Source of the DNA: Rhizobacter sp. Root1238
Lineage (GTDB): Bacteria > Pseudomonadota > Gammaproteobacteria > Burkholderiales > Burkholderiaceae_C
DNA length: 64,000 bases
Direction of reading: 5' to 3'
Assembly (NCBI RefSeq): GCF_001425825.1
Contig: NZ_LMDM01000013.1
Span: forward strand, 10,751 to 74,750
A program made the position numbers and the translations under genes. Below the pieces are notes generated by a model. It saw nothing but the letters and a program-made list of their open reading frames with translations, did no database searches and had not been told where the DNA came from. Positions within the stretch are counted from its first letter, which is position 1. Every line of letters starts with the position of its first letter. This document shows positions 18,339-26,842 of the stretch, piece after piece.

Positions 18339-19184
18339 ATGCCACAAACCATCAACACGAACATCGTTTCGCTGAACGCGCAACGAAACCTGAATTCTTC
18401 CCAGTCCGCGCTGGCCGTCTCGATGCAGCGCCTGTCGTCCGGCCTGCGGGTCAACTCCGCGAAGGACGATGCCGCCGGCCTCGCCATCGCCGAACGCATG
18501 AACGCGCAAGTGCGCGGCATGAATGTCGCGGTGCGCAATGCCAACGACGGCATCTCGCTCGCGCAGACCGCTGAAGGTGCGCTGTCCAAGGTCGGCGATG
18601 CGTTGCAGCGCATGCGCGAACTGTCGGTGCAGGCCCGCAACTCGACCAACAGCGGCAGCGACAAGGATTCGCTGAACAAGGAATTCCAGCAGCTGTCGGC
18701 CGAAATCGGCCGCGTGCTGGCCGGCACCACGTTCAACGGCCAGCCGATCCTCGCGTCGACCGGCGTCCAGACCTTCCAGGTCGGTGCCAACACGACGGTC
18801 AACGACACGATCGACATCAACACCGTCGACCTGACCATCGATGCATCGATCACCGCCGTGACTGCCGCGACGACCGTCATCGACAGCACGACCGATTCGA
18901 CCGCGCTGGCCACCGTGATCGACAGCATCGACCAGGCCCTGAACCTGGTGAACGACACCCGCGCCACCTACGGTGCGAGCCAGTCGCGCTTCGATTCGGT
19001 GATCTCGAACCTGCAGACCAACGTCGAGAACCAGTCGGCCGCCCGCAGCCGCATCATGGACGCCGACTTCGCGGCCGAAACCGCCGCGCTGAGCCGCTCG
19101 CAGATCCTGCAGCAGGCCGGCAACGCGATGGTGGCGCAGGCGAACCAGCTGCCGCAGCAGGTGCTGCAGCTGCTGAAGGGCTGA
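18339..19184 (+). CDS. fliC: flagellin 2
   Basis: Second 281-residue flagellin, same length as the first and closely similar through the D0/D1 ends ([39 protein letters not shown]), diverging mainly in the centre (about 165-215). GAGGAG is well placed before the ATG. No terminator hairpin follows before the fliD promoter. A tandem duplication of fliC is the simplest origin; the pair may form a mixed filament or be expressed under different conditions. Confidence 0.96.
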   Translation: MPQTINTNIVSLNAQRNLNSSQSALAVSMQRLSSGLRVNSAKDDAAGLAIAERMNAQVRGMNVAVRNANDGISLAQTAEGALSKVGDALQRMRELSVQARNSTNSGSDKDSLNKEFQQLSAEIGRVLAGTTFNGQPILASTGVQTFQVGANTTVNDTIDINTVDLTIDASITAVTAATTVIDSTTDSTALATVIDSIDQALNLVNDTRATYGASQSRFDSVISNLQTNVENQSAARSRIMDADFAAETAALSRSQILQQAGNAMVAQANQLPQQVLQLLKG

Positions 19185-19232
19185 TGAACGACGAGTGAGG
19201 CGCGGTGCGTGAAAAATTTCGCACCCGAGGGC

Positions 19233-19258
19233 TCAAGTTGCCGACTGTGACTCCGATA
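19233..19258 (+). promoter_or_regulatory. sigma-28 promoter of fliD
   Basis: TCAAGTT, 12 bases, TCCGATA: one mismatch to TCAAGTT-N12-GCCGATA, about 100 bases before the fliD start. Confidence 0.7.
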
Positions 19259-19360
19259 CACGCGATATCGGATTCCCCTTTGGGGGCGTCCCTCTTCTTT
19301 TAGGACAGTGGCAGCGAGGCTTCCTCTGCTTGCCGTCCACTCTTCCGAAAGGTCACGGTC

Positions 19361-20773
19361 ATGGCATCAGTTACATCAGCAGGGATAGGCAGCAACCTTC
19401 CGGTCGAATCGATCATCACGAAGTTGATGGCCGTCGAGCAGTTGCCGGTCACGCAGCTGCAGACCGAAGCGTCGAAGATCCAGACCAAGATCTCGGCCTA
19501 TGGGTCGATCCAGTCCTCGGTGTCGGGCTTCCGCGACGCCGCGCTCGCGTTGACCAAGGCCGCGACCTGGAGCGCGACGACGGCCACGTCGGCCGACACC
19601 GCCTCGATCTCCGTCTCCAGCGGCTCCGGCGCTGCCGCCGGCAACTATGCCGTCAGCGTGTCGAAGCTGGCCGCCGCGCAATCGGTGGCGAGCACCAGCT
19701 TCGCCTCCAGCAGCACCGTCGTCGGTGAAGGCGGGCTGACGATCGACATCGGCAGCTGGGACGTGACCGAGCCGGGCTTCAAGGCCCGTGCGACCATCAA
19801 TTCGATGAACATCGCGATCAGCGCGACCGACACGCTGGCCGACGTGCGCGACAAGATCAATGCCGCCGGCGGCGGTGTGTCCGCCTCCATCGTCACCGAC
19901 TCGAGCGGTGCGCGGCTGGTGCTGTCGTCGTCCTCCACCGGCGTCGACAACGGCTTCCGCGTGACGGCAAGCGGCGCCGGCCCGTCTGCCTTCGCCTACG
20001 ACGCGACCGACGGCAGCGCCGCGATGACGCGCACGCAGACGGCGTCCGACGCGAAGGCCAAGATCAACGGCCTGGACATCACGTCGGCGAGCAACACGCT
20101 GAACGATGTGGTGCAGGGCCTGACGATGACGCTGCAGAAGGTCACCACCGGTGACGTGCAGATCAGCGTCGCGCAGGACAACACCTCGATCAAGAGCGCG
20201 CTCACCAACTTCACGGCCGCCTACAACGGTCTCGCGTCGCTGCTGAAGTCGCAGACCAAGTACGACGACGCCACCAAGACGGCCGGCACGCTGCAGGGCG
20301 ACAGCACCGCGGTGTCGCTGCAGCGCCAGCTGCGCTCGATGCTGACCGGCACCGGCTCGGCCTCGAGCGCGTTCCCGACGCTGTCCTCGATCGGGCTGGA
20401 GATCCAGACCGACGGCACGCTGAAGGTCAACGACACCAAGCTGACCAGCGCCTTGGGCAACCTGACCGAGATGAAGAAGGCGTTCGCCAACAGCGACACC
20501 ACCGACTCCGCCAACGACGGCTTCGCGCAGAAGCTGCGAGCGCTGGGCGACCAGGTGCTGGGCACCGACGGCTTGCTGGCCGCCCGCACCACCGGGCTGA
20601 ACAGCACGCTGAAGGACAACCAGGAACGGCAGGACGACATCACCGACCGGATGACGTCCACCGAGAAGCGCCTGCGTGCCCAGTACACCGCGCTCGACAC
20701 GAAGATGGCCGGGCTGAACACGCTCAGCTCCTACATCACGCAGCAGATCGCCAACTGGAACAAGTCGACGTAG
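19361..20773 (+). CDS. fliD: flagellar filament cap protein FliD
   Basis: 470-residue hook-associated protein 2 that caps the filament and folds incoming flagellin. The N-terminal GIGSNLPVESIITKLMAVEQ region and the C-terminal coiled coil (QERQDDITDRMTSTEKRLRA, ending LSSYITQQIANWNKST) are diagnostic; the middle is Ala/Ser/Thr rich. The start ATG follows AAAGGTCACGGTC. It has its own sigma-28 promoter and is followed by repeats rather than directly by fliS. Confidence 0.97.
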   Translation: MASVTSAGIGSNLPVESIITKLMAVEQLPVTQLQTEASKIQTKISAYGSIQSSVSGFRDAALALTKAATWSATTATSADTASISVSSGSGAAAGNYAVSVSKLAAAQSVASTSFASSSTVVGEGGLTIDIGSWDVTEPGFKARATINSMNIAISATDTLADVRDKINAAGGGVSASIVTDSSGARLVLSSSSTGVDNGFRVTASGAGPSAFAYDATDGSAAMTRTQTASDAKAKINGLDITSASNTLNDVVQGLTMTLQKVTTGDVQISVAQDNTSIKSALTNFTAAYNGLASLLKSQTKYDDATKTAGTLQGDSTAVSLQRQLRSMLTGTGSASSAFPTLSSIGLEIQTDGTLKVNDTKLTSALGNLTEMKKAFANSDTTDSANDGFAQKLRALGDQVLGTDGLLAARTTGLNSTLKDNQERQDDITDRMTSTEKRLRAQYTALDTKMAGLNTLSSYITQQIANWNKST

Positions 20774-21166
20774 CCCCCACGTCGCTTCGCTCCTGCCTTG
20801 CAGGCCGCGCTGGGCCTGAGGCCCAGCCCCTCGCCAGGCACGAACAGTCCTCAGGACTGTTCATGTCCGGGCTCGGCCCCCCGAGGGGGCGCCTCGCCGC
20901 AGGCCCGGCAAAGCCGGTTCCTGGGCGAGTTGCTTGGATTGCTTCACTGCGCTCGCGAGGGGAGACCGTTCGGGCTGAGCCTGTCGAAGCCTGCGTACAC
21001 AAGCCGTTCGGACTGAGCTTGTCGAAGGCCCGCACGCGTCGGCCGCAACCCTTCGACACGGACCCTCGACAAGCCCGGTCCCTGCTCAGGACAACGGGGG
21101 GAGGGCTGCAACATCCCTTCACACTTGAAGTTGAAATGGACCCTGTTTCACCCCTGTTGTGCGGCC
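20774..21166. repeat. non-coding spacer with three dispersed repeat families
   Basis: The fliD-fliS gap holds, in order: a perfect hairpin GAACAGTCCT/AGGACTGTTC at 20842-20862; a REP-like block GGCCCGGCAAAGCCGGTTCC within 20885-20921, also found at 40119-40154; and two copies (about 20966-20991 and 21003-21029) of the CGTTCGGGCTGAGCCTGTCG repeat, also at 53737-53796. No gene is supported here. Confidence 0.8.
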
Positions 21167-21193
21167 TAAAGGCTGCGCAGGGCGGGCCGATAA
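21167..21193 (+). promoter_or_regulatory. consensus sigma-28 promoter of fliS
   Basis: TAAA at 21167-21170, exactly 15 bases, then GCCGATAA at 21186-21193: a full match to the enterobacterial FliA consensus. Transcription would begin near 21200, which rules out the GTG at 21197 and supports the ATG at 21227 as fliS start. Confidence 0.88.
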
Positions 21194-21226
21194 ACAGTGC
21201 ATCCAGTCACGCACAAGGCCTACAAC

Positions 21227-21646
21227 ATGTTCGGATCCGACTACTCAGCATCGCCCTTCGGCGGCGGCCGCAATGCCTACCATGCCGTGCAGGTCGGTAC
21301 CGGGGTCGACAGCGCCTCGCCGCACCAGCTGATCGCGATGCTGTTCGACGGGGTGATCGATTGCATCGCCCAGGCGCGTGGCGCCATGCGCGCCGGCAAG
21401 ATCGAAGAGAAGGGCCGTGCGATCGGCCGCGCGGTGCGCATCGTCGACGAAGGCCTGAAGGCCGGGCTGAACCTGAAGGAAGGCGGCCAGCTGGCGGCCA
21501 GCCTGAACGACCTGTATGCCTACCTGGCGCTGCGGCTGACCCAGGCCAACCGCCACAACGACGAGGCGGCCCTCGACGAATGCGCACAACTGATCGAGCC
21601 GCTGCGCAGTGCGTGGGCCGAGATCGCCATCAAGACCGCCGCCTGA
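21227..21646 (+). CDS. fliS: flagellin export chaperone FliS
   Basis: 139-residue helical chaperone that binds the flagellin C-terminus before export. The conserved ASPHQLIAMLFDGVIDCIAQ segment and the four-helix organisation are visible; length is normal. The start is set by the promoter immediately upstream. It heads fliS-fliT-ycgR on the plus strand. Confidence 0.95.
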   Translation: MFGSDYSASPFGGGRNAYHAVQVGTGVDSASPHQLIAMLFDGVIDCIAQARGAMRAGKIEEKGRAIGRAVRIVDEGLKAGLNLKEGGQLAASLNDLYAYLALRLTQANRHNDEAALDECAQLIEPLRSAWAEIAIKTAA

Positions 21647-21712
21647 CCACCGGACCCGCACACCATGAAGCATTTCCAGATCGACCGGTCGAACGACAAC
21701 GGAGACCACCCC

Positions 21713-22012
21713 ATGAACAAGGCCCTGCTGAACTACTACGAAGCCATCGAGCGCGCCAGCCAGGACATGCTCGAAGCCGCCCGCGTCGGCAACTGGGACC
21801 ACGTGGTCAAGCTCGAAGGCGCCTGCGCGGTGCTGATCTCGCAGCTCAAGCACGCCGCCTCGCAGCGCCCGCTGGATTCGGAAGAAGCCCAGCTGAAATC
21901 GCGCATCATGCAGCGCATCCTCGTCAATGACGCCGAGATCCGCCACCTGGCCGAACCCTGGCTCGAAGACCTGGACGCGATCCTGGCAGGGAAGCCGAAA
22001 ACCGTTCACTGA
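21713..22012 (+). CDS. fliT: flagellar protein FliT (putative FliD chaperone)
   Basis: 99-residue all-helical protein beginning MNKALLNYYEAIERASQDML. Size, helix pattern and position directly after fliS fit FliT, which escorts FliD and can restrain FlhDC. GGAG precedes the chosen ATG; an in-frame ATG at 21665 would add 16 residues but lacks a ribosome site. Sequence conservation of FliT is low, so the name rests partly on context. Confidence 0.85.
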   Translation: MNKALLNYYEAIERASQDMLEAARVGNWDHVVKLEGACAVLISQLKHAASQRPLDSEEAQLKSRIMQRILVNDAEIRHLAEPWLEDLDAILAGKPKTVH

Positions 22013-22041
22013 CCTGCCGATCCCCCGAGCCGGAGCTGAAC

Positions 22042-22797
22042 GTGGACACGATGCCGATGCCGCTCGACGCGCTGTCCGCCACCCATGGCGGGCTGGACGA
22101 TTTCCGCATCTCGGCCGTGCCCGAGGTGCTGGCGATGCTCAAGCGGCTGCAGGACGGCAACGTGATCGTCCACCTGAACGGCAGCGACGGCGCGACCTAC
22201 ACCACCACGCTGTGGTCGTTCGATTCGCTGCGCGGCCTGATCAGCTTCAGTGCCGAAGCCGAGAGCAACCAGGTGCAGTCGCTGGTCGAGTCGGCCGATG
22301 CCGTCGCGGTCGCCTACCTGGACAGCATCAAGCTGCAGTTCGACGCGATCGGGCTGGTGGTGGTGCACAACGGCCGCAGCGCCGTGCTCAACTGCGCGAT
22401 GCCGCGCGAACTGTTCCGTTTCCAGCGCCGCAGCGGGTTCCGCGTGCGGCCGCTGCTGCGCAGCGCCCCGATGGCGCGCGTGCGCCACCCGGCCATCCAC
22501 GACATGCCGCTCGCGCTGCGCGTGCTCGACGTGAGCATCGGCGGCTGCGCGCTTTTCCTGCCCGACGACGTGCCGCCGCTGCCGGCCGGCGTGGTGCTCA
22601 ATGGCGTGCAGATGGACCTCGATGTCGACACCCGGGTCCACGTCGCGCTGCGCCTGCAGCACGTGACCTCGATCAACCCCGATTCGCGCGGCGTGCGCCT
22701 CGGCTGCGAGATCGTCAACCCCACCAGCGACGTCACGCGCGCGCTGCAGCGCTACATCGACCAGACCCAGAAGCGCCAGCGCCTGTTGAACGGTTGA
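22042..22797 (+). CDS. ycgR: c-di-GMP-responsive flagellar brake YcgR
   Basis: 251-residue protein with an N-terminal YcgR domain (about 20-120) and a C-terminal PilZ domain. The c-di-GMP signature is present: RRSGFRVRP (an RxxxR-type motif, about 131-139) and DVSIGGCALFLP (DxSxxG type, about 163-174). When bound to c-di-GMP such proteins slow the motor at the MotA/FliG interface. The GTG start has GGAG six bases upstream; the ATG three codons on is less well spaced. Last gene of the fliS unit. Confidence 0.93.
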   Translation: MDTMPMPLDALSATHGGLDDFRISAVPEVLAMLKRLQDGNVIVHLNGSDGATYTTTLWSFDSLRGLISFSAEAESNQVQSLVESADAVAVAYLDSIKLQFDAIGLVVVHNGRSAVLNCAMPRELFRFQRRSGFRVRPLLRSAPMARVRHPAIHDMPLALRVLDVSIGGCALFLPDDVPPLPAGVVLNGVQMDLDVDTRVHVALRLQHVTSINPDSRGVRLGCEIVNPTSDVTRALQRYIDQTQKRQRLLNG

Positions 22798-22807
22798 GCG
22801 CAGCGAT

Positions 22808-22825
22808 CCCGGATCGGCATCCGGG
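22808..22825. repeat. CCCGGAT/ATCCGGG hairpin repeat
   Basis: CCCGGATCGGCATCCGGG just after ycgR forms a seven-pair stem. Related units occur at 26525-26542 and, as a long inverted pair, at 61594-61656. Confidence 0.65.
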
Positions 22826-22896
22826 CTAGCACGGCCCGGGATGGGCCACCGGCGTGGCAAGATCGACCCTCGGTTGAACGACGAAGGGTCCAGCGC

Positions 22897-23751
22897 GTGC
22901 GTATCGAAATCGAACCCGGTGTCAGGCTGTTCGTCGACGTCGAAGGCCCCGGCCTCGTCCCCGACGGCAACGGCGTGCGGGAAAAACCCAGCCTCGTGCT
23001 GCTGCACGGAGGCCCCGGTTTCGACCACGTCGCCTTCAAGCCCCTCTTCTCGCGCCTGGCCGACCTGGCCCAGATCGTCTACTACGACCACCGCGGCCAT
23101 GGCATGAGCGACCGCCGACCGCCGTCGGAATGGACGCTCGACACCTGGGCCGACGACGTGGTGCGGCTGTGCGACGCGCTCGGCATCGTCAAGCCGATCG
23201 TGCTCGGCCAGTCGTTCGGCGGCTTCGTCGCGCAGCGCTACATCGCGCGCCACCCGGCGCATGCGGCCAAGGTGATCCTGTCCAGCACCGCCGGCAGCAT
23301 GGCGATGCCGCGCAAGCTCGCGATGTTCGAGCAGCTCGGCGGCGCCGAGGCGCGCGCGGTGGCCGAGCGCTTCTGGGCCGACCCGACCGACGAGAACAAC
23401 GCCGTCTACCAGCGCGTCTGCAAGCCGCTGTACAACCCGAGCCTGGTCGGCCGGGTCGAGAGCGCGCCGTGGCGCTTCACCGCGCCGGAGATCCTGCAGG
23501 CCTTCATCCGCGGCGAGCAGCGGCAGATGAACCTGCTGCCCGGGCTGGCCGCCGCGCAATGCCCGGTGCTGGTGCTGGCCGGCGAGCTCGACCCGGTGTG
23601 CCCGCTGGCCGATGCGCAGGACATCGCCGCGGCGCTGCCGGCGCAGTGGCGGCAGTTCCATGCCTTCCCCGGCATCGGCCATGGCGCCTGGCGCGAGAAG
23701 CCGAACGAGGCCTTCGACGTGCTGCGCCGCTTCATCACCGAACCCGCCTGA
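22897..23751 (+). CDS. alpha/beta hydrolase, proline iminopeptidase-like
   Basis: 284-residue serine hydrolase. Oxyanion-hole motif LLHGGPG (35-41), nucleophile elbow GQSFGG with Ser106, acid in AGELDPVCP and His in GIGHGAW near the C-terminus are all present, with a helical cap between. The HGGPG form suggests an aminopeptidase-type or ester hydrolase; the substrate is not known. The start is GTG. No signal peptide. It begins the non-flagellar stretch. Confidence 0.88.
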   Translation: MRIEIEPGVRLFVDVEGPGLVPDGNGVREKPSLVLLHGGPGFDHVAFKPLFSRLADLAQIVYYDHRGHGMSDRRPPSEWTLDTWADDVVRLCDALGIVKPIVLGQSFGGFVAQRYIARHPAHAAKVILSSTAGSMAMPRKLAMFEQLGGAEARAVAERFWADPTDENNAVYQRVCKPLYNPSLVGRVESAPWRFTAPEILQAFIRGEQRQMNLLPGLAAAQCPVLVLAGELDPVCPLADAQDIAAALPAQWRQFHAFPGIGHGAWREKPNEAFDVLRRFITEPA

Positions 23752-23759
23752 CGGCCTGG

Positions 23760-24497
23760 ATGACCACGATGACCCCAGCGATGACAGAAGAACTGTTCCG
23801 CGAAGACGCCGCGCTCGACGACTGCGAGGCCCGCATCGTCGCGCTCGGCGAGGCCGGCGTGCAGCTCGACCGCACGGTGTTCTACCCGCTCGGCGGCGGG
23901 CAGGCCGGCGACCGCGGCGAGCTGCGGCTGGCCGACGGCCGCGTGCTGCAGATTGCCGACACCCGCAAGGGCGCGGCGCCCGGCGAGATCGTCCATGTGC
24001 CGGCGCCGGGGCAGGACGACCTGCTCGCGGGCCTCGCGGTCGGCCAGCCGGTGACCGCCCGCATCGACCGCGCCCGCCGCGAGCGCCACATGCGCTTCCA
24101 CACCGCGACCCACCTGCTGTGCGCGCTGGTGCCGCACCCGGTCGACGGCTGCTCGATCACCGCCGACTCGGCCCGGCTCGATTTCCACATGACCGACCCG
24201 CTCGACAAGGAGGCGCTGACCGCCGGCCTGGCCCGGCTGGTGGCCGGCGCGCACCCGGTGCGCCACCGCTGGATCAGCGAAGCCGAACTCGACGCCAACC
24301 CCAGCCTGGTGCGCAGCATGAGCGTGCAGCCGCCGCGTGGACTGGGCCGGGTGCGGGTGCTGGAGATCGAGGGCGTCGACCTGCAGCCCTGCGGCGGCAC
24401 GCACGTCGCGAACACCGCCGACATCGGCGCGGTGGTCGTCACGAAGATCGAGAAGAAGTCCGCCCAGACGCGGCGCGTGGTGCTCGGCTTCCGATGA
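23760..24497 (+). CDS. alanyl-tRNA editing protein AlaX
   Basis: 245-residue trans-editing hydrolase that removes serine or glycine from mischarged tRNA-Ala. Zinc ligands are visible as HTATH (His114, His118) and CGGTH (Cys211, His215), with the GGGQ..D motif (LGGGQAGDRGEL) before them. The N-terminal tRNA-synthetase-like beta barrel is present, so it is the AlaX-M/L form. Three ATGs lie in the first eight codons; the first is taken. It overlaps the following kinase by four bases. Confidence 0.93.
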   Translation: MTTMTPAMTEELFREDAALDDCEARIVALGEAGVQLDRTVFYPLGGGQAGDRGELRLADGRVLQIADTRKGAAPGEIVHVPAPGQDDLLAGLAVGQPVTARIDRARRERHMRFHTATHLLCALVPHPVDGCSITADSARLDFHMTDPLDKEALTAGLARLVAGAHPVRHRWISEAELDANPSLVRSMSVQPPRGLGRVRVLEIEGVDLQPCGGTHVANTADIGAVVVTKIEKKSAQTRRVVLGFR

Positions 24498-26524
24498 GCG
24501 AGGAACGCGGCGGGCCGAGCGCCGGGCTGCTCCAGGCCGGTCCGGATCAGCGCGAACTGCGCTGGTCGCAGACGCGCTGGGGCGAGCGGCCGCCGTCGCT
24601 GCCGATGCTCGATCCGGTGCTGATGGGCGTGCTGCTGGAGCACATCAACACCCGCGTCGCGGTGATCGGCCGGGATGGGCGCTACCTGTACGCCAACCTC
24701 GAGGCGCTGCGCTTCATGGGCCTGCCGCCCGAGCGGGTGATCGGCCGCCACATGTCCGAAGTGCTCGACGACGGCGTGTACCGCAGCTTCGTGCCGATCT
24801 TCGAGCGGCTGTTCGCCGGCGAGTCGCTGCACCTGCAGGGTTGGGTCAACTACCAGCTGCAGGGCCGGCGCTACCGCGAGCAGGTGCTGGTGCCGTACAC
24901 GCCCGGCGGCGGGCCGGTGCAGGCGGTGGTGGTCTGCGGGCTCGACCACACCGACCTGCGGCTCGGCGAAGAAGAACTCGCGCTGCGCCAGGAGCAGCTG
25001 CGCGCCAGCGAGGCGCTGAAGTCGGCGATCGTCGACCATGCGCTGGCCGCGCTGATCTCGACCGATGCCGAAGGCCGCATCGTCGAGTTCAATCCGTCGG
25101 CCGAGACCATCTTCGGGCGCCGGCGCGCCGAGGTCGTCGGGCGGCCGGTCAGCGAGGTGATCGTGCCCGAGCGCCACCGCGCCGCGCACGAGGCGGGGCT
25201 GCGCCGCATGCAGGCCGGCGGCCCGGCGCAGGTGCTCGGCAAGCGCATGGAGCTGCATGCGCTGCGCGCCGACGGCAGCGAGTTCCCGATCGAGATGGTG
25301 CTGTGGCGCAGCGATGTCGGCGGCACCGCGTTCTACACCGCCTCGATCGCCGACGTGTCCGAGCGCCACGATGCGGCGCGCCAGATCGAGCGCCAGCGCG
25401 AGGCGTTGCGCCAGAGCGAGCGCCTGACCGCGATGGGCAGCCTGCTGGCCGGCGTCGCGCACGAGCTGAACAACCCGCTCGCGATCGTGATGGGCCGCGC
25501 GACGCTGCTCGAGGAAAAGTGCGAGGACCGGCCCGACCTGCAGCACGACGTGCAGCGCATCCGCGAGGCGGCCGAACGCTGCGGGCGCATCGTGCGCACC
25601 TTCCTGAACATGGCGCGCAGCCGGCCGTCGCAGCGCGGCGCGGTGGCCTTGAACGACCTGGTGTGCGCGGCGGCCGACCTGCTGGGCTACACCTACCGCA
25701 GCCACAACGTCGCGCTGCAGCTCGACCTGGCGCCGCAGCTGCCGAGCGTGATGGGCGACGGCGACCAGATCTCGCAGATCGTGCTGAACCTGATGGTCAA
25801 TGCGCAGCAGGCGCTGACGCTGACGGTGGGCGAACGCCGCGTGCACGTCAGCACCGGCGTCGAGCAGCGCCGCACCGACCGCGAGCCGCGGGTGTGGCTG
25901 CGCGTCGTCGACAGCGGGCCGGGCATCGCGCCCGAGGTGCGTGCGCGGCTGTTCGAGACCTTCTTCACCACCAAGCCGGAAGGGCTGGGCACCGGGCTGG
26001 GCCTGTCGGTGTCTCGCTCGGTGGCGCGCGAGCATGGTGGCGAGCTGGTGCTCGAATCGACGGCGCAGGGCGCGTCGTTCCGGTTGAGCCTGCCGCTGAG
26101 CGGCGAGGCCGAACCGCCCGCCGAACAGCCGGTGGCGCCGCCGGCCGAGGTGCCGGCGCTGGCACAGGTGCTGGTGGTCGACGACGAGCCCGAACTGGCC
26201 GAGCTGCTGCGCGACATGCTGGAGCGTGCCGGCTATGCGGTCGCGACCGCGCTGTCGGGCGCGGTGGCGCTGGAGTTGCTGGACGCGGCGCGTTTCGATG
26301 CGGTGGTGTCCGACCTGCGCATGCCCGACATGGACGGCGCGGCGCTGTGGCGGGCCGCATCGGCGCGCCAGCCGGAGCTGGCGCAGCGCTTCCTGTTCGT
26401 CACCGGCGACACGCTGTCGCCCGATGCCAGCGAGTTCCTGAAGGCGACGCGCTGCGCCGGGCTGGACAAGCCGTTCTCGAAGCCCGACCTGCTGGCCAAG
26501 ATGGCCGAGATGCTGAAGCCGTAG
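24494..26524 (+). CDS. PAS-PAS hybrid histidine kinase
   Basis: 676-residue soluble sensor kinase. Two PAS domains (about 45-150 and 175-290; the second with DAEGRIVEFNPSAETIFGRR), HisKA with His323 in LLAGVAHELNNPLA, HATPase_c with VDSGPGIAPE and GTGLGLSVSRSV, and a C-terminal receiver (about 555-676) with LVVDDEP and AVVSDLRMPDMDG. No membrane segments are seen, so it senses a cytoplasmic signal. Its start overlaps the alaX stop (ATGA). No partner regulator is adjacent. Confidence 0.95.
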   Translation: MSEERGGPSAGLLQAGPDQRELRWSQTRWGERPPSLPMLDPVLMGVLLEHINTRVAVIGRDGRYLYANLEALRFMGLPPERVIGRHMSEVLDDGVYRSFVPIFERLFAGESLHLQGWVNYQLQGRRYREQVLVPYTPGGGPVQAVVVCGLDHTDLRLGEEELALRQEQLRASEALKSAIVDHALAALISTDAEGRIVEFNPSAETIFGRRRAEVVGRPVSEVIVPERHRAAHEAGLRRMQAGGPAQVLGKRMELHALRADGSEFPIEMVLWRSDVGGTAFYTASIADVSERHDAARQIERQREALRQSERLTAMGSLLAGVAHELNNPLAIVMGRATLLEEKCEDRPDLQHDVQRIREAAERCGRIVRTFLNMARSRPSQRGAVALNDLVCAAADLLGYTYRSHNVALQLDLAPQLPSVMGDGDQISQIVLNLMVNAQQALTLTVGERRVHVSTGVEQRRTDREPRVWLRVVDSGPGIAPEVRARLFETFFTTKPEGLGTGLGLSVSRSVAREHGGELVLESTAQGASFRLSLPLSGEAEPPAEQPVAPPAEVPALAQVLVVDDEPELAELLRDMLERAGYAVATALSGAVALELLDAARFDAVVSDLRMPDMDGAALWRAASARQPELAQRFLFVTGDTLSPDASEFLKATRCAGLDKPFSKPDLLAKMAEMLKP

Positions 26525-26542
26525 CCCGGATGCGAATCCGGG
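26525..26542. repeat. CCCGGAT/ATCCGGG hairpin repeat
   Basis: CCCGGATGCGAATCCGGG directly after the hybrid kinase stop and between convergent genes; it may end transcription from both sides although no T run follows. Confidence 0.6.
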
Positions 26543-26551
26543 GACGAGAGT

Positions 26552-26821
26552 TCAGGTGCCGAAGCGTTCGGCCGATCGTGCGCGGGCCTTGGCCGCCTCG
26601 ACCTCCCGGTCGCGCGGCTGGGCGGTGGTGACGAGCGAATCGATCAGCGTGCGGGCCGACGCGGCGACCTCGGCCACCGCGCGCTCGAACGCCGCTTCAT
26701 TGGCCTTCGACGGCACCGTGAAGCCGCTGAGCTTGCGCACGAACTGCAGCGAGGCATCGCGGATCTCCAGCTCGGTGGCCGGCGGCTCGAAGTTGAACAG
26801 GGTCTTGATGTTGCGGCACAT
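26552..26821 (-). CDS. DUF2277 family protein
   Basis: 89-residue protein with the highly conserved opening MCRNIKTLFNFEPPAT and the LQFVRKLSGFTVPSKANEAAF core typical of DUF2277. Function is unknown; the family is small, soluble and widespread in bacteria. It follows yidD by 21 bases on the minus strand. Confidence 0.93.
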   Translation of the reverse strand: MCRNIKTLFNFEPPATELEIRDASLQFVRKLSGFTVPSKANEAAFERAVAEVAASARTLIDSLVTTAQPRDREVEAAKARARSAERFGT

Positions 26822-26842
26822 CGCGAATTCCTTCCAGGGAGA

